From Fodinibacter sp963763015 (GTDB lineage: Bacteria; Actinomycetota; Actinomycetes; Actinomycetales; Dermatophilaceae), in the NCBI GenBank assembly GCA_963763015.1, contig CAVXML010000011.1, positions 310,001 to 374,000 on the forward strand: DNA of 64,000 nt, read 5' to 3'. Positions 26,454-34,569 of this stretch are shown here, in pieces; the first letter of the stretch is position 1, and each line of letters begins with the position of its first letter. Both the position numbers and the translations under genes were made by a program. The notes under the pieces were generated by a model. The model worked only from the letters and a program-made list of their open reading frames with translations, searched no databases and was not told the DNA's origin.

Positions 26454-27446
26454 ATGGTGGAGAACGCGCCCGCCCTCCTCCCCATCCCAGGTGACCTCGT
26501 CGACCCACCGGCCCGGGACATGCCGGAGCGCGTCCGCCGCCTCCAGGCTCGTGCGGGCCCGGTCGGCGCCGCCGCGAGCGTCGGCATGCGGACCGGGATG
26601 CGCTTCACCGGGTCGCGGGCCACGCTCCTGGCCGCCGGCACCACGTACTACGTCTTCCTCGCGGTCTTCTCGGCCCTCACCCTGGCCTACGGCCTGACGG
26701 CGGCCCTGGGAGCTGAACGACTCTCCGCCTACGTCACGGAGGCCGTGTCCGCGGCGTTCCCGGGTCTCGTCGGCGGCTCGGGGATCGACCCCGACCAGCT
26801 GGAAGGCATCGGCCAGACCACGTCGATCGTCGGCGCGGTCGGTCTGCTCTACGGCGCGACGGGGGCGGTGCTGGGTGCGAGCCGCTCGCTCCATGTCGTG
26901 TACGGCGCCCCCAACAACACGCGGAACGTCGTCCGAGTGAGGCTGTGGGCACTGGGCTGGTTCCTCGTTCTCGCGCCCCTGGTCATGCTGTCGTACGTCA
27001 GCGCCAGCTTCACGGCCGACCTGTCCACCGGGCTCCTCGATGCCGCTGGTCTGACGTGGGACGGTCCCGACCTCCTCCTCGGCGCCGCTGCCCTGGTGCT
27101 GACCATGGGAATGAACGTCATCGTCGTGTACCTGATGCTGGGCCGACTCGGCGGCATCCGTCCTCCTCGCACGCCGCTCCTCGTCGGCGCGGCCGTGGGT
27201 GCTGTGGTGATCGAGGTCCTCAAGCAGGTGATGGCGCTGCTGGTCGGGCTCGTCGTCGACAAGCCCCAGTACGGAGCGCTTGCCGCCCCCATCGGCATTC
27301 TGTTCGTGCTCTACCTGCAGTCCTCCGCCCTCTACCTCGTGGCGTCGCTGACCGCAGCTTTGGCGGAGGTGGGAGCGGACGGACCGCCGACGACCACTGG
27401 CGAGGAGGGCGATCCCGGTGTCGGACCCGGGGCGGGCGGCCGATGA
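26454..27446 (+). CDS. YihY/BrkB-family inner membrane protein
   Basis: A 330-residue protein with about six membrane helices. The family hallmark RATLLAAGTTYYVFLAVFSA is followed by SIVGAVGLLYGATGAVLGAS, VIEVLKQVMALLVGLVVDKP and IGILFVLYLQSSALYLVASL. A hydrophilic N-terminus of about 50 residues and an acidic Gly-rich tail are cytoplasmic. BrkB/YihY proteins are widespread, and a transport role (YhjD-like) has been suggested but not proven. The start may be GTG 26457 rather than ATG 26454. Its stop overlaps the next gene (ATGA). Confidence 0.85.
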   Translation: MVENAPALLPIPGDLVDPPARDMPERVRRLQARAGPVGAAASVGMRTGMRFTGSRATLLAAGTTYYVFLAVFSALTLAYGLTAALGAERLSAYVTEAVSAAFPGLVGGSGIDPDQLEGIGQTTSIVGAVGLLYGATGAVLGASRSLHVVYGAPNNTRNVVRVRLWALGWFLVLAPLVMLSYVSASFTADLSTGLLDAAGLTWDGPDLLLGAAALVLTMGMNVIVVYLMLGRLGGIRPPRTPLLVGAAVGAVVIEVLKQVMALLVGLVVDKPQYGALAAPIGILFVLYLQSSALYLVASLTAALAEVGADGPPTTTGEEGDPGVGPGAGGR

Positions 27447-27913
27447 GCATGGAGCCCGAATGGGTCGAGTTCGACGCGCTGCTCGAGGCGATGCCGTGGG
27501 GACGCAGCATCTACACCATCCTCCGTGTGAGCCGCTCGCTCGAGGAGGCCGCCAGGGCCGCCGGGACGCGTCGGGCCGAGGGGACGATCGAGGACGTGCC
27601 CGTCAACGTCGCCGTGAACAGGGCCGATGTCCTTCCCGATGCCTTCATGTATGCGGGCAAGCCACTGCAGCGGCGTCTGGGTGCTCGGCCGGGCGACCTC
27701 CTGCACTGCCGCCTGCGCCCGGCGGATCCGGACGACGTCCTGCTTGCCGAGGACGTCCACCGTGCACTCGCGGACTCCGGCCGGCTCGACGCCTTCGAAC
27801 GCAGGACACCGGGCGAGCGGCGGCGCCTGCTCCAACCCGTCGAGGCAGCGGTCAAGCCGGAGACCCGCCGCCAGCGCATCGCCGCGCTGCTCGGCTCCCT
27901 GCCGCCCGACTGA
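27443..27913 (+). CDS. YdeI/OmpD-associated (DUF1905-like) protein
   Basis: A 156-residue protein. The first half resembles DUF1905 (WVEFDALLEAMPWGRSIYTI, VNVAVNRADVLPDAFMYAGK, RLGARPGDLLHCRLRPADPD). The second half is the bacteriocin-protection YdeI/OmpD type helix (VHRALADSGRLDAFERRTPG, VEAAVKPETRRQRIAALLG). It is translationally coupled to the BrkB-like gene by a 4-base overlap. The molecular role is not established. Confidence 0.75.
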   Translation: MSMEPEWVEFDALLEAMPWGRSIYTILRVSRSLEEAARAAGTRRAEGTIEDVPVNVAVNRADVLPDAFMYAGKPLQRRLGARPGDLLHCRLRPADPDDVLLAEDVHRALADSGRLDAFERRTPGERRRLLQPVEAAVKPETRRQRIAALLGSLPPD

Positions 27914-28028
27914 CCGCGAGCCATCGCACCACCCGGCCACCCTTCCACCAACCCGGAGGAGCGTTCACGCCGGCCGCGCGCCCGAAACTGGGCATGATGG
28001 CCGTGGACGACCCTCGAGGGAGCGCAGG

Positions 28029-28667
28029 ATGACCAGGGTGATCGCGGACATCTCGATGTCGGTGGACGGCTACGTCGCCGGCCCGGGTGCCGGTCCGGAC
28101 AACGGGCTGGGGACCGGTGGCGAGGCGATCCACGGCTGGGTGCTCGAGGAACCCCGGACACCCGTCGACGAGGAGGTCCTCGCAGCGAGCTTCCGGGACA
28201 CCGGTGCCGTCGTGATGGGGCGGCGACTCTTCGACGTCGTGGACGGACCGAACGGGTGGAACGACGACGTCGGCTACGGGCACGACCAGGACCAGGCTGC
28301 GGCGCCGGTGTGCTTCGTCGTCACCCACCAACGCCCTGCGCAGGTCAGGCTCGCATCCCGCTTCCGGTTCGTGACCGAGGGGGTGGCGGCCGCGGTCGAG
28401 CAGGCCCGAGCGGAGGCAGGGACCAAGGACGTCGTCATCATGGGCGGCGCGAACGTCATCGACCAGAGTCTTGCGGAGGGGCTCGTCGACGAGCTGCGCA
28501 TCCATCTCTCCCCGCTGCTGCTCGGTGGCGGCACCCGCCTGTTCGACCTCGTCGGCGCGACTGAGCTGGTGCAACGGGAGGTCGTCGAGTCGCCTCGAGC
28601 GACCCATCTCTCGTACGCCGTCGTCAGCCGCTCATCGGGCCCGGAGGGGCGGAGCAGTCCGCCGTGA
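28029..28667 (+). CDS. Dihydrofolate-reductase-fold (RibD C-terminal-like) protein
   Basis: A 212-residue protein with the family entry RVIADISMSVDGYVAGPGA, the loop GAVVMGRRLFDVVDG, the nucleotide segment DVVIMGGANVIDQSLAEGLV and the strand LRIHLSPLLLGGGTRLFDL. It probably binds NADPH, with substrate undefined. It is a paralogue of the 5485-6120 protein. The ATG has GGGAGC 5 bases upstream. It may share a transcript with arr, which starts 66 bases after its stop. Confidence 0.85.
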   Translation: MTRVIADISMSVDGYVAGPGAGPDNGLGTGGEAIHGWVLEEPRTPVDEEVLAASFRDTGAVVMGRRLFDVVDGPNGWNDDVGYGHDQDQAAAPVCFVVTHQRPAQVRLASRFRFVTEGVAAAVEQARAEAGTKDVVIMGGANVIDQSLAEGLVDELRIHLSPLLLGGGTRLFDLVGATELVQREVVESPRATHLSYAVVSRSSGPEGRSSPP

Positions 28668-28733
28668 CCAGCCTGGATCCGGGGCCGACGGCCGGGAGAG
28701 CGAGGTGCGGATGAAGGAGGAGCAACGCCCATC

Positions 28734-29192
28734 GTGGAGAACGCCTTGAGCCGTCCGCCGGTCACCTACGACACCTGCGGGCTCGTCGAGGGGCCGTTCT
28801 ACCACGGCACCAAGGTTGCGCTCGCGCACGGCACGGAGCTCGTCCCGGGCCACGGCTCCACCTTTCACCAGGGGCGGGTGTCCAACAACATCTACTTCAC
28901 CGGCCTCGTGCAGACGGCTGCCTGGGGGGCGGAGCTGGCGAGCGCGCTGGCCCGTACCGGGGAGCGTGGACACGTCTACGTCGTGGAACCCATGGGGCCC
29001 TTCGAGGACGACCCCAACGTCACGGACAAGCGGTTCCCCGGCAACCCCACCGAGTCCTACCGGACGCGCTCCTCCCTGCGGATCGTCGCGGAGCTCGACG
29101 ACTGGGAGGGCCATGCACCCGAGGAGATCACCGGGATGCTCGAGAGCCTCGCGCGGCTGCGGGAGCAGGGCCTCGACGTGATCGAGGACTGA
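28734..29192 (+). CDS. arr: Rifampin ADP-ribosyltransferase
   Basis: Transfers ADP-ribose from NAD+ to a rifamycin hydroxyl, inactivating the drug. The protein has 152 residues, close to the usual 140-150. Family blocks are all present: GPFYHGTKVALAHGTEL, NNIYFTGLVQTAAWGAELA, VYVVEPMGPFEDDPNVTDKR and FPGNPTESYRTRSSLRIV. Chromosomal arr genes are common in environmental actinobacteria, so the gene need not reflect recent antibiotic selection. The GTG at 28734 has a strong AAGGAGG further upstream (about 15 bases), so the start could be slightly different. Confidence 0.93.
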   Translation: MENALSRPPVTYDTCGLVEGPFYHGTKVALAHGTELVPGHGSTFHQGRVSNNIYFTGLVQTAAWGAELASALARTGERGHVYVVEPMGPFEDDPNVTDKRFPGNPTESYRTRSSLRIVAELDDWEGHAPEEITGMLESLARLREQGLDVIED

Positions 29193-29204
29193 CGGCGACT
29201 CCCG

Positions 29205-29404
29205 ATGTCACTCCCTCAGCAGGTCCGGCTCGTCCCGGCAACGGCCCCTTGCCGAAGGCGCTGACCGACCACCCCGCCCGGTTCGCCGAGCTGATCGGCT
29301 CGCCGGTCCCGGACGGCTGGCCGAGGTCCCCGAGGCCATCGGCGCCACTCTGACGCACCTCCAGGACGGTCACGGGTGGTCCGCACCGGCGCCGGATGCC
29401 GTTG
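29205..29404 (+). pseudogene. Remnant of a GNAT-type acetyltransferase N-terminus
   Basis: No frame is open throughout, yet coding sense persists by changing frame twice. Pieces read MSLPQQVRLVPATA, then LPKALTDHPARFAELIGSP and VPDGWP, then EVPEAIGATLTHLQDGHGW. This is the N-terminal third of a common GNAT architecture (helix with DHPARFAELIG, then PDGWPE). Two single-base changes and loss of the acetyl-CoA-binding part mark it as decayed. It lies between arr and the convergent ROK gene. Confidence 0.5.
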
Positions 29405-29410
29405 AGAGGC

Positions 29411-30628
29411 TCACCCCGCGGCGACCTCGGCGAGGTGGTGTTCGACCTCCTCGGCGGACAGCACGTGCTGGATGACCATGGTCGCCGCCCCGATGACCCC
29501 CGCGTGACCGGCGGTGCGCGACGCCACGATCTGGAGCTCCCCGGTCGCCAGCGGTAGGGACCTCCCGTAGACGACCTCGCGGATGCCGGCCAGCATGCTT
29601 TCGGACGACTGGGCCACGATGCCACCCACGGCGATGACCGACGGGTTGAGCAGGCTGACACACGTCGCGAGGACGTGTCCGATCTCCCGCCCAGCCTCGC
29701 GGATCGCCCCCGTGGCCTCGAGGTCGCCCTGCTTGGCCATGCGGATCAGACCGCGGCTGTCACCGGCATCCACGCCTTGCTCGCGCAGGGCACGAACCAT
29801 CGCCGGGCCGCTCGCCACCGCCTCGAGGCATCCGACGTTGCCGCAGGTGCAGGCCGTGTCACCGCCGTGGAGAGCAGCGACATGGCCGAGGTCACCCGCG
29901 GCGCCCTGGGCGCCGCGGTGCAGCCGCCCCCCGCTGATGATGCCGGCGCCGATCCCGGTCGCGACCTTGACGAAGATCATGTGCTCGACGTGGGGGTAGA
30001 CGGTGGCGTGCTCGCCCAGCGCCATGAGGTTGACGTCGTTGTCGACGAGGACCGGGCCACCCAGCGTTCTGGCGATGTGCCCCGGCACGTCGTAGTTGTC
30101 CCAGCCCGGCATGATCGGCGGCAGCACCGGGCGGCCCGTCGAGTGCTCGACCGGGCCCGGGAGCCCGAGGCCCACGCCGGCGATGTGCTCGCGGCCGTGG
30201 CCCGCCGAGGAGAGCAGCGAGCGGGCCGTCCTCGAGACCCGGTCGAGGACCGGCTCGGGCCCGGCCGCGATGTCGAGTCGAAGCGCCTTCTCGGCCACCA
30301 CCCGGCCGCCCAGGTCGGTGAGGGCGACCAGCGCATGGGTGGCGCCGAGGTCGGCGGCGATGACGACACCGGCATCCGGGTTGAACGCCAGCCGCGCCGG
30401 GGGCCGCCCGCCGGTCGACGCGGCCTCACCCGACGTGGTCAGCAGGCCCGCGGCAAGGAGCGCGTCGACGCGGGCACCGACCGTGGAGCGGGCGAGCCCG
30501 GTCATCGTGATGAGCTCGGCGCGGGTGCGGGGCGTGCCGTCCAGCATGAGGCGGAGCAGCTCCCCGGCCCCGGACGAGGCGCTCGGGGAGAACTCACCGA
30601 TGCCGGCCACGACACGAGTCAAGCACAT
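29411..30628 (-). CDS. ROK-family (XylR/NagC-type) transcriptional repressor
   Basis: A 405-residue repressor. The N-terminal winged helix reads LLRLMLDGTPRTRAELITMT and GLARSTVGARVDALLAAGLL. The C-terminal sugar-kinase-fold part has the ATP-loop-like VVIAADLGATHALVALTDL, VDNDVNLMALGEH and the zinc motif CTCGNVGCLEA. ROK repressors usually sense a sugar and leave the operator when it binds. The gene is divergent from the ABC importer, 92 bases away, with two inverted repeats in the gap, so it probably controls the sugar locus and itself. The ATG at 30628 has no strong ribosome site, and a later GTG is possible. Confidence 0.93.
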   Translation of the reverse strand: MCLTRVVAGIGEFSPSASSGAGELLRLMLDGTPRTRAELITMTGLARSTVGARVDALLAAGLLTTSGEAASTGGRPPARLAFNPDAGVVIAADLGATHALVALTDLGGRVVAEKALRLDIAAGPEPVLDRVSRTARSLLSSAGHGREHIAGVGLGLPGPVEHSTGRPVLPPIMPGWDNYDVPGHIARTLGGPVLVDNDVNLMALGEHATVYPHVEHMIFVKVATGIGAGIISGGRLHRGAQGAAGDLGHVAALHGGDTACTCGNVGCLEAVASGPAMVRALREQGVDAGDSRGLIRMAKQGDLEATGAIREAGREIGHVLATCVSLLNPSVIAVGGIVAQSSESMLAGIREVVYGRSLPLATGELQIVASRTAGHAGVIGAATMVIQHVLSAEEVEHHLAEVAAG

Positions 30629-30630
30629 CC

Positions 30631-30659
30631 GACTTCGACGCGCATCAACATCGGAAGTC
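30631..30659. promoter_or_regulatory. Inverted repeat next to the ROK gene start
   Basis: GACTTC (30631-30636) and GAAGTC (30654-30659) are inverted with 17 bases between, just upstream of the repressor ATG. A candidate autoregulatory operator. Confidence 0.3.
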
Positions 30660-30676
30660 CTCAGAACAAAATCCCA

Positions 30677-30701
30677 CTTTTGCTTGACCTGCCGACAAAA
30701 G
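30677..30701. promoter_or_regulatory. Candidate ROK operator over the importer promoter
   Basis: CTTTTG and CAAAAG are inverted around a 13-base spacer. They enclose the -35 box (TTGACC, 30684-30689). The A/T-rich half-sites stand out in this GC-rich DNA and resemble ROK-type operators. Confidence 0.5.
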
Positions 30702-30712
30702 ATCGCTAGCGT
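30684..30712 (+). promoter_or_regulatory. Promoter of the sugar importer operon
   Basis: TTGACC (30684-30689), 17 bases, TAGCGT (30707-30712), then 8 bases to the ATG at 30721. A well-formed sigma-70-type promoter giving an almost leaderless mRNA. Confidence 0.65.
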
Positions 30713-30720
30713 CCCGTCGC

Positions 30721-32235
30721 ATGGCAGGCAACGACGCCTCGACCCTCCTGGGCATGGCAGACATCGTGAAGCGCTTCCCCGGAGTGGTCGCGCTCGGCGG
30801 CGTGGACCTCGACGTCCGCCCCGGCGAGGTGCACTGCCTGCTGGGTCAGAACGGGGCAGGCAAGTCCACCCTCATCAAGGTCCTCGCCGGCGTGCACCGC
30901 CCCGACGAGGGAGTCATCACCTGGCAGGGCGAGGAGGTGCACTTCGCCCACCCGCAGGCCGCCATGGACATCGGCATCGCCACCATCTACCAGGAGCTCG
31001 ACCTCGTCGAGGGGCTCACGGTGGCCGAGAACATCTACCTCGGCCACGAGATGTCACGCTTCGGCTTCTCGCAGCGCCGAGCCGCCACGAAGTCCGCGGC
31101 GGCGCTCCTGAAGCGGCTCGGGCACCCCGAGATCTCGCCATCGGCCGAGGTCGGCAGCCTCTCCGCCGCCGGTCAGCAGATCGTCAGCATGGCGCGAGCC
31201 CTCTCCCACCACGCCAAGCTCATCATCATGGACGAGCCGTCCGCGGTCCTCGACGCGGGCGAGGTCGAGCGCCTCTTCCACGTCATCCGCGACCTCACCG
31301 CCGAGGGTGTGGCCGTCATCTACATCTCCCACCGCCTCGAGGAGATCCGCACCGTCGGCGACCGCGTCACCGTGCTCAAGGACGGCAAGACGGTCGCCAC
31401 CGGTCTGCCGGCCAAGGAGACCCCGACCTCCGAGGTCATCCGGCTCATGACCGGCCGCTCCATCGAGTACGTCTTCCCTCCGCGCGGCACCGTGACGGAT
31501 GCCGAACCCCTCCTGCGCGTCGACGGCCTCGGCCGCCGCGGCGAGTTCCACGACGTGAGCTTCACGGTGCGACCCGGCGAGGTGCTCGGTCTGGCCGGCC
31601 TCGTGGGCGCCGGGCGCTCGGAGATCATCGAGACCGTCTACGGCGCGCGCAAGAGCGACGCGGGCAGCGTCGAGGTGGCCGGCAAGAAGCTGCGCCCTGG
31701 CTCGGTCCAGGCCGCCGTCGCGGCCGGCGTCGGGCTCGCTCCGGAAGAGCGCAAGAGCCAGGCGCTCCTCCTCGGCGACAGCGTCGCGACCAACATCAGC
31801 ATGGCGACCCTCACCCGCTTCTCGCGGTCTGGCCTCATCGACCGCCAGGCCGAGCGCAAGGCGGCGGTCGAGCAGGTCGAGAGCCTCGACGTCCGCCCGA
31901 CCGGGGTCGACCGCGAGATGCGCACGCTCTCGGGCGGCAACCAGCAGAAGGTGGTCCTCGCCCGGTGGCTCCTGCGCGGATGCCGGGTCCTCCTCCTCGA
32001 CGAGCCGACGCGCGGCGTCGACGTCGGCGCGCGCTCCGAGATCTACGCCCTCGTCCACAGGCTCGCGGACGACGGTGTCGCCGTCGTCGTCGTCTCCAGC
32101 GAGATCGAGGAGGTGCTCGGTCTTTCGCACCGGGTCCTCGTCATCGCGGAGGGGTCGGTGCTCCACGAGGCACCGGCCGACCAGCTCGACGAGCACCAGG
32201 TGCTCGACATCATCATGAGAGGAGACGCGGCATGA
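30721..32235 (+). CDS. Sugar ABC transporter ATPase (RbsA/MglA type)
   Basis: A 504-residue protein with two nucleotide-binding domains, the energiser of a CUT2-type sugar importer. The first domain has Walker A GQNGAGKST (42-50), a divergent signature LSAAGQQIV and Walker B LIIMDEPSA. The second has the degenerate Walker A GLVGAGRSE and intact signature LSGGNQQKV with LLLDEPTRGVD. This asymmetry is normal for the family. It starts the operon and overlaps the permease by 4 bases (ATGA). Substrate is not decided by sequence. The operon contents point to a monosaccharide or anhydro/derived sugar. Confidence 0.95.
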   Translation: MAGNDASTLLGMADIVKRFPGVVALGGVDLDVRPGEVHCLLGQNGAGKSTLIKVLAGVHRPDEGVITWQGEEVHFAHPQAAMDIGIATIYQELDLVEGLTVAENIYLGHEMSRFGFSQRRAATKSAAALLKRLGHPEISPSAEVGSLSAAGQQIVSMARALSHHAKLIIMDEPSAVLDAGEVERLFHVIRDLTAEGVAVIYISHRLEEIRTVGDRVTVLKDGKTVATGLPAKETPTSEVIRLMTGRSIEYVFPPRGTVTDAEPLLRVDGLGRRGEFHDVSFTVRPGEVLGLAGLVGAGRSEIIETVYGARKSDAGSVEVAGKKLRPGSVQAAVAAGVGLAPEERKSQALLLGDSVATNISMATLTRFSRSGLIDRQAERKAAVEQVESLDVRPTGVDREMRTLSGGNQQKVVLARWLLRGCRVLLLDEPTRGVDVGARSEIYALVHRLADDGVAVVVVSSEIEEVLGLSHRVLVIAEGSVLHEAPADQLDEHQVLDIIMRGDAA

Positions 32236-33332
32236 CTGTCGAGTCGACCAGTAAGTCCCCCGACTCCGAGGGCGCGTCGTCACTCGGCGCCCCCGAGGTG
32301 CACGCCAAGACGGCCGGCGAGTCGGCACCGCCCGCCGCCACGGTCGCCTCCGCGTCGCGCAGCCACCTTGCGTCGTTCATGGCAGGCTCGGCGGGTCGGA
32401 ACCTCGGGCTCGTGATCGCCCTCGTCCTCCTCTGCATCGTCGGCGTGGCGACGGCGGGTGACCGCTTCGCCAGTGTGGACAACGTCATGACGATCCTTCG
32501 CCTGGCCGCCGTCATCGGCGTCGTCAGTGTCGGCATGACGTTCGTCATCAGTGGCGGCGGCATCGACCTGTCCGTGGGTGCGATCGTCGCGCTCGCGAGC
32601 GTCTGGGCCACGACCCTGGCGACCCAGACCATGGCTGCCGACTACCACTGGATCCTCATGGTCTTCACGGCACTGGCCGTGGGCGCCGGGTGTGGGCTCG
32701 TCAACGGCACCCTGATCGCTTACGGGCGCATCGCCCCGTTCATCGCGACCCTCGCCATGCTGGCCGCCGCCCGCGGCCTCGCCGAGATCATCGCCCAACG
32801 GCGCACCCAGATCGTCACCAACCGCGACTTCATCGACTTCTTCCAGGCCAGCGTCCTCGGCGTCCCGGTGCTCGTCGTCATCTTCGCCATCGTCGCCGTC
32901 ATCGGGTGGGTCCTGCTCAACCGGACGACGTTCGGCCGCAGGACCCTCGCCGTGGGTGGCAACGCGGAGGCCGCCCGCCTGGCGGGCATCAAGGTTCAAC
33001 GCCAGACGATGTACCTCTACATCCTGCTCGGGTTGGCCTGCGGCCTCGCCGCGGTCATGCTCATGGCCCGGACGACCACCGGCACGTCCACCCACGGCGG
33101 CCTCTACGAGCTCGACGCCATCGCCGCTGTCGTCATCGGTGGCACCCTGCTCAGCGGTGGTCGCGGCACGATCGTCGGCACCGTCTTCGGGGTGCTCATC
33201 TTCACCACCCTGACCAATGTCTTCACGCTCAACAACCTCGGCATCTCCACCCAGGCCGTCGCCAAGGGCGTCATCATCATCGCCGCGGTGCTGCTCCAGC
33301 AGCGCGTCGCGGCGCGCCGGGGCTCACCCTGA
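32232..33332 (+). CDS. Sugar ABC transporter permease (RbsC type)
   Basis: A 366-residue inner membrane permease with a Ser/Ala-rich cytoplasmic N-terminus of about 55 residues and 8-10 helices. Family blocks are GMTFVISGGGIDLSVGAIVA, GLVNGTLIAYGRIAPFIATL, the EAA-like GNAEAARLAGIKVQRQ and GGTLLSGGRGTIVGTVFGV. It forms the channel with the ATPase encoded just upstream. The start overlaps the ATPase stop. Confidence 0.95.
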   Translation: MTVESTSKSPDSEGASSLGAPEVHAKTAGESAPPAATVASASRSHLASFMAGSAGRNLGLVIALVLLCIVGVATAGDRFASVDNVMTILRLAAVIGVVSVGMTFVISGGGIDLSVGAIVALASVWATTLATQTMAADYHWILMVFTALAVGAGCGLVNGTLIAYGRIAPFIATLAMLAAARGLAEIIAQRRTQIVTNRDFIDFFQASVLGVPVLVVIFAIVAVIGWVLLNRTTFGRRTLAVGGNAEAARLAGIKVQRQTMYLYILLGLACGLAAVMLMARTTTGTSTHGGLYELDAIAAVVIGGTLLSGGRGTIVGTVFGVLIFTTLTNVFTLNNLGISTQAVAKGVIIIAAVLLQQRVAARRGSP

Positions 33333-33421
33333 TACGCCTCGGCCGCACCGGCCGGGTCAGCACACCCACCACCCCTCACAACACCACCCCTCACCCAGTC
33401 CCGCCCTGCAAGGAGAACCGC

Positions 33422-34474
33422 ATGTTCCGCAGCACAGCCACGTCCCGCCCCGCCAAGTTCCTCGCCGCCGCCGGCATCCTCGGCCTCCTGGCCACCGGAT
33501 GCACGAGCAACACCCCCGAGTCAGACGACGCGGCATCGAGCGGCCCGGCCGGCGCGGTGAGCGACAACGACGCCCCCGGCGAGCAGGTCGTCATCGGCTT
33601 CTCCGGCCCCCAGGCCGACCACGGCTGGCTCGCGGCCGTCAACAAGTCCGCTCAGGACGAGGCGGCGAAGTACTCCGACATCGAGTTCAAGGCGGCCGAA
33701 GGCACCAACGACCCGAGCCTTCAGATCAGCCAGATCGAGACCTTCATCAACGACAAGGTCGACGCGATCGTCCTCCTGCCGACTGACGGCGCTGCTCTCA
33801 CCGAGGTCGCCACCAAGGCCATGCAGGCCGGCATCACGGTGGTCAACGTCGACCGCGAGTTCTCCTCGCCGTTCGCCGCCCGGACCACGGTGCTGGGGGA
33901 CAACTACGGCATGGGCGTCAGCGCTGGCACCTATGCGTGCAAGCTCATCGCGGACAAGAAGATCAGCGACCCCGTCATCGCCGAGATCGCCGGCATCGAC
34001 TCCCTGCCGCTGACCCAGGACCGCACCAGGGGGTACGCCGACGCCCTGAAGGCCTGCGGTCAGACGGTCGACAACCGCGTGGCCGCCCAGTTCACCGTCG
34101 AGTCGGGTGAGAAGGAGGCCTCCAACCTCCTCCAGGCGGCCCCGAAGATCGACGTCCTCTGGAACCACGACGACGACCAGGGGGTCGGCGTCATGGCGGC
34201 CCTGGAGAACGCCAACCGCGACGAGATGGCGTTCATCGGCGGTGCGGGCTCCGCGAACGCCATGCGCTGGATCCAGGAGGGCAAGATGGAGGCCACGGTG
34301 CTCTACCCGCCCACCCAGGCCGCTGACGGCGTCCGCCTCGCCCGCCTGCTGGGCCAGGCCAAGGGGATGTCCGACCTCGTCCAGCCCACGGTGCCTCGCC
34401 GCGTCGTCCTCGACGCGCCGGTCGTGACGAAGGACAACGTCGAGGAGTACCTGCCCCTGGCGTTCGAGTCCTGA
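33422..34474 (+). CDS. Sugar-binding lipoprotein of the ABC importer
   Basis: A 350-residue periplasmic-binding-protein-like lipoprotein (RbsB/xylose-binding type, cluster B). The signal peptide ends with lipobox LLATGC (Cys27). The mature part begins after a Ser/Asp-rich linker with VVIGFSGPQADHGWLAAVN, and contains ISQIETFINDKVDAIVLLPT and ITVVNVDREF. Aromatic residues expected to stack on sugar include Trp66-region and Trp-Asn-His (VLWNHDDDQGVG). AAGGAG precedes the ATG by 6 bases. A very strong hairpin follows the stop. Confidence 0.93.
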   Translation: MFRSTATSRPAKFLAAAGILGLLATGCTSNTPESDDAASSGPAGAVSDNDAPGEQVVIGFSGPQADHGWLAAVNKSAQDEAAKYSDIEFKAAEGTNDPSLQISQIETFINDKVDAIVLLPTDGAALTEVATKAMQAGITVVNVDREFSSPFAARTTVLGDNYGMGVSAGTYACKLIADKKISDPVIAEIAGIDSLPLTQDRTRGYADALKACGQTVDNRVAAQFTVESGEKEASNLLQAAPKIDVLWNHDDDQGVGVMAALENANRDEMAFIGGAGSANAMRWIQEGKMEATVLYPPTQAADGVRLARLLGQAKGMSDLVQPTVPRRVVLDAPVVTKDNVEEYLPLAFES

Positions 34475-34487
34475 TCGAACGGACCAC

Positions 34488-34526
34488 GTGGCGCTCGCCG
34501 GCCGCCGGCCGGCCGGCGAGCGCCAC
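34488..34526 (+). terminator. Strong hairpin after the importer genes
   Basis: GTGGCGCTCGCCGGCC and GGCCGGCGAGCGCCAC form a 16-bp perfect stem with a 7-base loop. No T tract follows. It probably ends part of the transcription or protects the importer mRNA, so catabolic genes downstream would be expressed less than the importer. Confidence 0.6.
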
Positions 34527-34569
34527 CCACCCCTCACAGGGCGTGCGAGCGCCCGCCGGAAGGTGCCAC

